From Ruminococcaceae bacterium UBA7030 (lineage in GTDB: Bacteria > Bacillota > Clostridia > Oscillospirales > Acutalibacteraceae): a stretch of DNA of 35,979 bases. Below are positions 24,844 to 31,355 of the stretch, in pieces. How positions within the stretch are numbered: position 1 is the stretch's first letter; every line of letters starts with the position of its first letter. A program made the translations under genes and the position numbers. The stretch lies in contig DLBD01000138.1 in NCBI GenBank assembly GCA_002494125.1, positions 1 through 35,979 on the forward strand, given 5' to 3'. Under the pieces are notes generated by a model, which saw only the letters and a program-made list of their open reading frames with translations, had not been told where the DNA came from and made no database searches.

Positions 24844-27027
24844 TTGGGTTTATATGATGATCAGATAAAAGAAAGAATAAAAAATGACGACGCGTTGTTT
24901 TCCGATGCATTTTTTGAAATGTCAAGCGTCGTTATGGGCAAAAAGGCGCTTTTGGATGCGCTCAATGACCAGAGTAAGCAGGCTAAAAACGCCATATATG
25001 AAATTCTGAATTACTACGGTGTAGCTCCCAAGGAACTCCCCGTAAGCGTAAAAGATGTGAGCGACCAGATCGACTTTCTTCTTCGCCCGACAGGTATTAT
25101 GAAGCGTGAGATTACGCTTGACGGCACTTGGTATAAGGACGGCATCGGACCCCTGCTTGCCACCACGGTTGACGGCAAGGTTGTCGCTTTGATTCCCGGT
25201 AAGGTATCGGGTTATAAATACTTTGACTACGAAAGCGGAAAGGATATCCGCGTAACTAAAAAAAATTACAAAAACATCTCACCGGATGTTATCTGCTTTT
25301 ACAAGCCTTTCCCGCTGAGGAAGCTTACTTCAAAGGATTTGTTCCGCTATTTTTCAGCTACGGTTTCCGCTGCGGACTGGGCGATGATTATTGTTGCCTC
25401 GCTTGCAGTAAGCCTTGTAGGTATGCTTCTGCCTTATGCCAACAGCGTAATATTCGGCAAGGTTATTGATGCGGGCGATATGACAATTTTCTTTGCTGCG
25501 TTTGTGCTTCTTCTCGGAGTAACGGTTTCGCAGCTGTTAATCAACGTTATAAAATCGCTTGTTATGTCAAGGATAAACACAAAGATGAGCGTTTCTGTTG
25601 AATCGGCTGCTATGATGCGACTTCTTTCGCTTCCCGCTGATTTCTTCAAGGATTACAGCTCGGGTGATCTTGCAAACAGACTCACCAAAGTCACTTCTTT
25701 ATGCTCTACGGTAACTTCAATCCTTCTCACAAGCGGACTTACAATGATTTTCTCGCTTGTGTATTTCATTCAGATATTTACTTACACACCTGCGCTTGTT
25801 GTTCCCGCTATCGTAATAATTCTTATAACGCTTGTTGTTTTCATTACGGTTGCGTATATTGAAACAAAAAATTTCAACGAAATGCTTGAGGCTGAATCAA
25901 AGGGCAACGGTCTTGTTTTCGCTCTTATTTCCGGAATTCAGAAAATCAAGCTTACCGGCGCAGAAAAGCGAGGCTTTTCAAAATGGGCAAAGCTATATAA
26001 AGAGGTTGCCGAAAAGAAATATAATCCGCAGACTATTGTTAAGATTGTTAATGCAATAATTATGGCGGTAAACACTCTCGGTACTGCAGCTATATACTAT
26101 TTTGCATATGCTTCAAAGGTAAGCATTGATCAGTATATGGCGTTCAGCGTAGCATACGGTATGGTAAGCGGCTCGTTTATGATGCTTACTGCAATGACTG
26201 TTGAAATTTCGCAGATAAGACCGTCAATCAGACTTATTCAGCCTCTTATGGATACGGTGCCTGAAATAGCCGAAAGCAAGAATGTTGTCACAAGACTTTC
26301 AGGTAATATTGAGCTTAGTAACATTTCTTTTCGATACGATGAAAATATGCCTATGGTTATTGACAAGCTCAATCTTAAAATCAATGCGGGCCAATATGTT
26401 GCCATAGTAGGAACAACCGGCTGCGGAAAATCAACTCTAATGAGAATTATGCTCGGCTTTGAAACTCCGCAAAGAGGCGCAGTATACTACGACAGCAAAG
26501 ACCTTGCAACTCTCGATTTGAAATCACTTCGCCGTAATATCGGTACTGTTATGCAAAACAGCAGACTTTTTGCAGGCGATATATATTCAAATATAGTTAT
26601 ATCCGCTCCCCAGCTTTCTATGGATGACGCTTGGGAAGCAGCGGAGATGGCAGGTATGGCGGAGCATATACGCAGTATGCCCATGGGTATGCACACGGTT
26701 ATTTCAGAAGGCAGCGGCGGCATTTCCGGCGGACAGCGTCAGAGAATTATGATTGCCCGCGCAATCGCGCCTAAGCCGCGAATTCTTATGTTTGACGAGG
26801 CCACCTCGGCGCTTGACAATATCACACAAAAGCATGTTTCTGATTCTCTTGAAAATCTTAAATGCACAAGAATCGTTATTGCCCACCGACTTTCAACAAT
26901 CAAAAACTGCGACAGAATTATTGTTCTTGACGGCGGTAAAATTGTTGAGGACGGCACATATGACGAGTTAATTGAAAAAGGCGGTATGTTTGCCGAGCTT
27001 GTAGACAGACAAAGGCTCGACAAATAA
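24844..27027 (+). CDS. NHLM bacteriocin system ABC transporter, second subunit
   Basis: A 727-residue ABC protein starting at TTG with a GGGGGTG ribosome binding site 6 nt upstream; no in-frame ATG lies near. The N-terminal region (about 1-165) is not a C39 peptidase: it has no Cys-His pair but keeps a beta-rich module with TVDGKVVALIPGKVSGYKYF. Transmembrane helices (about 175-460) and the ATPase with Walker A GTTGCGKS (from 523), signature ISGGQRQRI and Walker B ILMFDEATSALD follow. This is the usual companion of the peptidase-ABC protein in NHLM clusters; the two probably work together or in parallel. It follows the first exporter gene by 14 nt. Confidence 0.93.
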   Translation: MGLYDDQIKERIKNDDALFSDAFFEMSSVVMGKKALLDALNDQSKQAKNAIYEILNYYGVAPKELPVSVKDVSDQIDFLLRPTGIMKREITLDGTWYKDGIGPLLATTVDGKVVALIPGKVSGYKYFDYESGKDIRVTKKNYKNISPDVICFYKPFPLRKLTSKDLFRYFSATVSAADWAMIIVASLAVSLVGMLLPYANSVIFGKVIDAGDMTIFFAAFVLLLGVTVSQLLINVIKSLVMSRINTKMSVSVESAAMMRLLSLPADFFKDYSSGDLANRLTKVTSLCSTVTSILLTSGLTMIFSLVYFIQIFTYTPALVVPAIVIILITLVVFITVAYIETKNFNEMLEAESKGNGLVFALISGIQKIKLTGAEKRGFSKWAKLYKEVAEKKYNPQTIVKIVNAIIMAVNTLGTAAIYYFAYASKVSIDQYMAFSVAYGMVSGSFMMLTAMTVEISQIRPSIRLIQPLMDTVPEIAESKNVVTRLSGNIELSNISFRYDENMPMVIDKLNLKINAGQYVAIVGTTGCGKSTLMRIMLGFETPQRGAVYYDSKDLATLDLKSLRRNIGTVMQNSRLFAGDIYSNIVISAPQLSMDDAWEAAEMAGMAEHIRSMPMGMHTVISEGSGGISGGQRQRIMIARAIAPKPRILMFDEATSALDNITQKHVSDSLENLKCTRIVIAHRLSTIKNCDRIIVLDGGKIVEDGTYDELIEKGGMFAELVDRQRLDK

Positions 27028-27039
27028 ACGGAGAAAAGT

Positions 27040-28305
27040 ATGACTTATGAAATGGAATATCTGATGCATCTGTTTTCCTGCGGCGCACAGGGGCTTGAAC
27101 CAAAGCCGCCCCAAAAGCAGCTTGACTGGGAAAAAACTGCAAGCCTTGCGGTTGATCAGAGCATTACATACACCACGGCGCTGCCGATAAAAAAATACGA
27201 ACTCGGCTGTCCGGAAAGCATAAGGTCAAGGCTTACGGCTTCGCTTCGGGGAGCGTCAATTAAAAACGCAATGAAAACCGATGGGATATTAAACCTTGTT
27301 AATGACTTTGAAAAAGCGGGTATTCACGTTCTCATAGTCAAGGGTATTGACGTTGCAAGGTTTTACAAAAATCCCGAATGCCGCGTTTCCTCCGACGCCG
27401 ACCTGTTTGTAAAAAAAGAGGATGAGCAAAGGGCTTTAGACTTTTTGGAGTCGTACGGCTTCACAATGGAAAAGCGCCCGAAAAGCTCAAATCATACGGA
27501 ATGTTACCACCCGACTCTCGGCATGGTGGAACTCCATATTCAGCTTTTGCAGGATATGTTCACAAACTCGCTTATGAAAAACTGGCGAGTTGACGAAGAC
27601 GCTTTTTCAAAGTGCAAGGCGGAAGAGTTTTCCGGCAAAAAGTACTATGCGCTCGAAACCACGGACAGCCTTCTTTTCCTGACATATCATATGATAAAGC
27701 ATTTTCTCTACGGCGGAATGAGCCTCAGAATGATGATGGACAACGCAATTTTTGCAAAATGTAATCTCGACCTAATTGACAAAGAACGTTACAAGGCGCT
27801 TTTGGAGGAGTCTAAACATCTTCATTTTATGCAGGCAGTGTTCGGCATTATGGTAAAATACTGCGGCTTTTCGCCAAATGATTTTCCGATTGACGTAATA
27901 ATTGATGACAGCACCGGCGAAAGCATTTTGAACGACCTTGAAAAAGGCGGTTGGCAAGGTATGAATTACGGCGTTGCAGGGCTTGACGCATGGTATTACT
28001 ACCGCTACAAGCATGCAATGAACGAGGCTGACGAAAACGAGCTTTCCGAAATAAAGGGAGAGGTACAGCTCGACTATATTCACAAGCTTTTTCCGACTAT
28101 GACATGGATGAAAAGGATGTATCCGAAGCTTCAGGCAAAGCCTTGGCTTTATCCGTTTTATCTTATTCAGCGGCTGTTTGTCAAAGGCTGGAAAATTATT
28201 ACCGGAAAAGGCAGAATGTCAAAAAGGCAGATTGACAAGGAAACGGAGCTTTCCGAATCCGCAAGGGAAAGAATAGAGCTTTTCAAAGCGCTTGATATGA
28301 TATAA
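27040..28305 (+). CDS. Nucleotidyltransferase-fold family protein of the RiPP cluster
   Basis: A 421-residue protein with a nucleotidyltransferase-like core: VLIVKGIDVARFY, then RVSSDADLFV, where Asp119 and Asp121 are the likely metal-binding pair, and a third acidic strand in GMVELHIQL. The rest is helical (LTYHMIKHFLYGG). Related proteins (NTP_transf_5 type) are common in RiPP clusters, including lasso-peptide and NHLM ones; their reaction is largely undetermined, with nucleotidyl transfer to a peptide or small molecule possible. It follows the second ABC gene by 12 nt, with CGGAGAAAAG in front, and is the last gene before the 307-bp gap. Confidence 0.87.
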   Translation: MTYEMEYLMHLFSCGAQGLEPKPPQKQLDWEKTASLAVDQSITYTTALPIKKYELGCPESIRSRLTASLRGASIKNAMKTDGILNLVNDFEKAGIHVLIVKGIDVARFYKNPECRVSSDADLFVKKEDEQRALDFLESYGFTMEKRPKSSNHTECYHPTLGMVELHIQLLQDMFTNSLMKNWRVDEDAFSKCKAEEFSGKKYYALETTDSLLFLTYHMIKHFLYGGMSLRMMMDNAIFAKCNLDLIDKERYKALLEESKHLHFMQAVFGIMVKYCGFSPNDFPIDVIIDDSTGESILNDLEKGGWQGMNYGVAGLDAWYYYRYKHAMNEADENELSEIKGEVQLDYIHKLFPTMTWMKRMYPKLQAKPWLYPFYLIQRLFVKGWKIITGKGRMSKRQIDKETELSESARERIELFKALDMI

Positions 28306-28329
28306 AACATTTAACAATTTGCTTTTATT

Positions 28330-28351
28330 TTTGTTGGACATTTGTTAGACA
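28330..28351 (+). repeat. Tandem 11-bp direct repeats
   Basis: TTTGTTGGACA (28330-28340) and TTTGTTAGACA (28341-28351) are adjacent copies with one difference. The 11-bp period places both on the same face of the helix, as in activator sites. They end 8 nt before a TATAGT hexamer (28360-28365). The gap 28306-28612 otherwise holds a broken ORF and the precursor promoter. Confidence 0.6.
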
Positions 28352-28369
28352 CGGTGCGTTATAGTAAGG

Positions 28370-28486
28370 ATGAAACGGGAGATAAAAAGCATATTTGCCG
28401 ATTCACAAAAGGACGTTATGGTCAGGAACGGACTCTGATACATCGTGCTCACCAACGAAAGCATTGTTAAAAAAGTTGAAAATTAA
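28370..28486 (+). pseudogene. Small ORF interrupted by an in-frame TGA
   Basis: From ATG 28370 the frame gives 22 codons ending DVMVRNGL, a TGA at 28436-28438, then 15 further codons (YIVLTNESIVKKVEN) and TAA. The residues on both sides look protein-like, as if one codon (perhaps TGG or TGC) became TGA. The frame is also open for seven codons upstream of the ATG. TAAGG directly before the ATG is a poor ribosome binding site. I do not recognise the peptide; it may be a dead precursor or regulator gene, or chance. Confidence 0.3.
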
Positions 28487-28516
28487 GCCGATTTTTAATG
28501 ACCCCTTAATACATTT

Positions 28517-28568
28517 TTGACAAATTTCGGTTTATGTATTGACAAATTTGTAATTGTAATGATACAAT
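28517..28568 (+). promoter_or_regulatory. Precursor-peptide promoter with 22-bp-spaced direct repeats
   Basis: TTGACA (28539-28544), 18-nt spacer and extended -10 TGATACAAT (28560-28568). The sequence TTGACAAATTT occurs at 28517-28527 and again at 28539-28549, a 22-bp start-to-start distance (two helical turns), the second copy overlapping the -35. This suggests a regulated promoter for the precursor and modification genes, separate from the export operon. Confidence 0.75.
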
Positions 28569-28612
28569 GCGAATGAATAAGTTTATATATTATTAATTAG
28601 GAGGATTTTATT

Positions 28613-28807
28613 ATGGCTCTTTTAGATGAAATGAAAAAAGTTGCAGATGAAAAAGGCATTGAATTAACTGATGATATGCTCGAAGCTATCGCAGGTGGAA
28701 AGATTGATCCTGCAATCTGGGAAAAGATGACCGAGGAAGAAAGAAAAGCAGCACAGATTCAGTCAATGCTTAATATCGCTCAAGGCAAGCCTTGCGATCT
28801 TCAGTAA
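28613..28807 (+). CDS. RiPP precursor peptide 1, double-glycine leader
   Basis: A 64-residue peptide with an ideal AGGAGG site 8 nt upstream. The leader (1-29) is acidic and helical and ends ELTDDMLEAIAGG, the classic double-glycine type cut by C39 peptidases after Gly29. The predicted core has 35 residues, starting KIDPAIWEKM and ending GKPCDLQ. It contains one Cys (core 32), one Ser (core 22) and one Thr (core 11), so at most one (methyl)lanthionine ring, most simply Ser22-Cys32, could form. The core is helical and charged, which is atypical of a lantibiotic. It may be a signal peptide or a single-ring product. The match to the C39 exporter encoded upstream is strong. Confidence 0.85.
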   Translation: MALLDEMKKVADEKGIELTDDMLEAIAGGKIDPAIWEKMTEEERKAAQIQSMLNIAQGKPCDLQ

Positions 28808-28838
28808 TTTAATATTAAGTAAGCGGAGGAATATTATT

Positions 28839-29033
28839 ATGTATCAGAGTCCAGACCTTGTAAAGGTTGATTTAGAAATAAAAGATAATTATGCTGCATA
28901 TGGCGAAACATGTGATTATACAATCGGCTATATGTTTAGTTCATCTTGTGATGGTGACCCACATTATTATTTTAACGCACCTGCAGGCGTAGGTTTTGAT
29001 GCGGATAATTGTTGGACATCACCGCATGCTTAA
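28839..29033 (+). CDS. RiPP precursor peptide 2, Cys/Ser/aromatic-rich core
   Basis: A 64-residue peptide with a GCGGAGG ribosome binding site, 31 nt after precursor 1. The probable leader is MYQSPDLVKVDLEIKD followed by NYAAYG (to Gly22); it lacks a double glycine. The C-terminal 42 residues hold Cys25, Cys37 and Cys58, with Ser34-36 next to Cys37, Thr24, Thr28, Thr60 and Ser61, many Tyr/Phe/Trp and an APAGVGF segment, ending CWTSPHA. It is a plausible substrate of the radical SAM enzyme (thioether formation on Cys) and of the LanM (Ser/Thr dehydration), recruited by the PqqD domain of the next gene. It is more AT-rich than precursor 1's upstream genes. I infer the leader boundary. Confidence 0.82.
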   Translation: MYQSPDLVKVDLEIKDNYAAYGETCDYTIGYMFSSSCDGDPHYYFNAPAGVGFDADNCWTSPHA

Positions 29034-29048
29034 TTGATATTTTCAATA

Positions 29049-30176
29049 ATGTTTAGGATTATCAAGGCATGTGATTTTAATTATTCTGGAAATATTGAGG
29101 GGCAGTTTGCACCATTCTTTAACGAAGAGGGCAAGCTCCCCTCTTTTTCCATTCGTATTTATCCACTGAAAAAGTCCGATACAGAAGGCTTGACGGTTAA
29201 AGAAACGATTGGCGACTACACTTATTATGAAGATAATGAAAAAAACTTTTGGATATCTTTTTGCGGCTGTTATCTCAAACTGAATAATCATTTTGACGAA
29301 GCAGATGTATATATTGCCGACAAAGTGCGTAGCGACGGAAGCTATGAAGCGTCATATCTTCTTATGCAGGCATATATGTACCGACTTGTCAACACGGGCA
29401 ATTTTATGATTCATTCCGCAGCGACAGTGTACAAAAACAACGGCATACTTTTCTGCGGTTTATCAGGAGCAGGAAAAAGCACACAGGCAAATCTTTGGAA
29501 GGATTACTTGCACTGCGATATTCTCAATTACGACAAGCCCTGCGTTATAAATGACAATGGCACAATTTACGCCCACGGAAGTCCATGGAGCGGTAAAGAA
29601 AAACTTATAAAAAATGAGTTTGTACCGCTAAAAGCAATTATTTACGTCGTTCAGTCAAAGGAAAACAGTGTAAGAAGATTAAGCCCTGCTCAAGCTATGT
29701 CGCACATTTTTTTGCACAACTACGTATATCCGCTTACACAGGTTATTGAAAAGCAGTATCTCTCTGCTATTCAGGCTGTTGCGGAAACAATACCGGTATA
29801 TGAGCTTGCTTGTGACATAAGCGAAAATGCAGTGGAAACACTATATAACGAATTATTTGAAAACACATATAAAAAAGCTAAAGAGGAATTAAAAATGAAG
29901 TATAAAACAAAAGATTGCTTTTTAATGAAGCAGATTGCGGACGAATATATTGTTATACCACGAGGTGCAGAAGCAATTAACTTTAATGCTTCCGTTGTGT
30001 TTAATGAAGCAGGCGCTTTTCTTTGGGACAAAATGCATAATTTCATCGACGAAGAAACTCTCGCAAATATGCTTCAGGATCATTACAAAATTGATTCAGA
30101 ACTAGCAAAAAAAGATACAAAAGCATTTTTGACAAAAATGGACAACAATGAGCTTATTGATAAAATCGAGGAATAA
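29049..30176 (+). CDS. HPr-kinase-like ATPase fused to a PqqD-type RiPP recognition domain
   Basis: A 375-residue fusion. The kinase-like part has FMIHSAATVYKNNGILFCG, Walker A GLSGAGKST (137-145), and LNYDKPCVINDNGTIYAHGS with PWSGKE, the layout of HPr-kinase-related proteins found in RiPP clusters. Residues about 283-375 are a PqqD-like winged-helix domain (AFLWDKMHNFIDEETLANML), the fold that binds leader peptides. Related HPr-kinase-like enzymes phosphorylate lasso-peptide precursors. Either the whole protein modifies a precursor, or the PqqD part presents precursor 2 to the radical SAM enzyme. Start: the ATG at 29049 is preferred over a TTG at 29034 directly after the precursor 2 stop; neither has a clear ribosome binding site, suggesting coupling to precursor 2. 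Confidence 0.85.
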   Translation: MFRIIKACDFNYSGNIEGQFAPFFNEEGKLPSFSIRIYPLKKSDTEGLTVKETIGDYTYYEDNEKNFWISFCGCYLKLNNHFDEADVYIADKVRSDGSYEASYLLMQAYMYRLVNTGNFMIHSAATVYKNNGILFCGLSGAGKSTQANLWKDYLHCDILNYDKPCVINDNGTIYAHGSPWSGKEKLIKNEFVPLKAIIYVVQSKENSVRRLSPAQAMSHIFLHNYVYPLTQVIEKQYLSAIQAVAETIPVYELACDISENAVETLYNELFENTYKKAKEELKMKYKTKDCFLMKQIADEYIVIPRGAEAINFNASVVFNEAGAFLWDKMHNFIDEETLANMLQDHYKIDSELAKKDTKAFLTKMDNNELIDKIEE

Positions 30177-30178
30177 TT

Positions 30179-31351
30179 ATGTCGAGTAATCTTTCTCTTT
30201 TTGAAATGCTAAAACAGGCGCAGGAAAACAATTCAGATCTTGCCAAAGTATATAAAAAAACCATTAGAAAAAAGGCAGATGATTCACGCATTCCTGTCGG
30301 CGTGCAATTTGAATTGCTACCTGTTTGTAATTTCAATTGTAGATTCTGCTATGTTCGAATGTCAAAAGAAGAGGTCGAAAAAAGCGGTCATCACATTATG
30401 CGTTTTGATGAATGGAAGTACTTTATTGATGAATGTATTAACTTAGGAACAACTCGTCTTACATTTTCAGGCGGCGAATGTACTATTCACCCCGATTTCA
30501 TCAAGTTATATAAATATGCATATGCCCGTGGTTTGGAAATGAGTTTAATAACGAATGGTTCTTGTATTACAGATGAAATATTTGAACTATTTGAAAAATG
30601 TCCCCCGAACGAAATTCATATAACAATTTACGGTATGAGTAGTGATACTTATGAACGAAATTGCGGAAATGGTGACTCATTTTACAAAGTGATCAAAAAT
30701 ATTGACCGTTTGAAAAATAGAGGATTTAATATTATATTAAACTATACTGTTGGAAAAGAAAATATCTGTGATCTTGAGGCAGCATGTGAATACGCAAAAG
30801 AAAAAAAGATATTTTTGAAATCAACAAACACCCTATTTAATATGGGAAAATGCGACAGCGAAACTATTGAAAAAGAATTAGCAGGACAAAAAGAATTTAA
30901 TAATATAACTCATAAATACTATAGTAGCTTAAGAAATATTTCTTTTGAGGATTTTGAAGAATCATATTTCACAAGTTTTTTGCGGCCAATTGAAGGGCTG
31001 CCGCAAAAAGGACTGCGTTGTAGCGCAGGCAGAAGCGGATTTGATATTAACTGGTTAGGTGAAATGCGTCCTTGCACAAGTATTGACTATAAGATTAATC
31101 CAAAAGAAATCGGGTTTGCTGAAAGTTGGAAAAAAATTATAGAGTGGGCTGATAATGTGCCAATTCTACAGGAATGTGATAATTGCATTTTTCAAAACAA
31201 ATGTATGCTGTGTCCAGCTCTTCACTACGGCGATATGGGTGAATTCGGCAAGGTTTCACCACGTTTTTGTTTCAAAAAGCTCTATCCTGAAGAAGCTGCT
31301 GCTTCGCAGGCAAGATACGACCAAATGAAAGCAAACGGCGAGATAGAATAG
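30179..31351 (+). CDS. Radical SAM-SPASM peptide-modifying enzyme
   Basis: A 390-residue enzyme. The radical SAM cluster motif CNFNCRFC gives Cys50, Cys54 and Cys57; the SAM-binding GGE is in TFSGGECTIHP. The SPASM region has Cys281, a GEMRPC segment with Cys299, then Cys333, Cys336, Cys342 and Cys345 (spacing CX2CX5CX2C) and Cys364, enough for two auxiliary iron-sulfur clusters. Such enzymes make thioether or C-C crosslinks in RiPP precursors. It begins 2 nt after the kinase-PqqD gene with a GAGG site. Its base composition is very AT-rich (sample lines near 22-27% GC) compared with the next gene (about 40%), which hints at separate origin. Which precursor it uses is not shown. Confidence 0.93.
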   Translation: MSSNLSLFEMLKQAQENNSDLAKVYKKTIRKKADDSRIPVGVQFELLPVCNFNCRFCYVRMSKEEVEKSGHHIMRFDEWKYFIDECINLGTTRLTFSGGECTIHPDFIKLYKYAYARGLEMSLITNGSCITDEIFELFEKCPPNEIHITIYGMSSDTYERNCGNGDSFYKVIKNIDRLKNRGFNIILNYTVGKENICDLEAACEYAKEKKIFLKSTNTLFNMGKCDSETIEKELAGQKEFNNITHKYYSSLRNISFEDFEESYFTSFLRPIEGLPQKGLRCSAGRSGFDINWLGEMRPCTSIDYKINPKEIGFAESWKKIIEWADNVPILQECDNCIFQNKCMLCPALHYGDMGEFGKVSPRFCFKKLYPEEAAASQARYDQMKANGEIE

Positions 31352-31355
31352 CATT

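Noticed and set aside
28330..28568. CRISPR-like array
   Set aside because: The repeats are 11 bp, occur twice each and have no spacers of regular size; no cas gene is near.
29034..29048. TTG start for the kinase-PqqD fusion, adjacent to the precursor 2 stop
   Set aside because: It would add five residues (MIFSI) without a ribosome binding site. The ATG at 29049 begins the domain-like sequence, though the choice is not certain.
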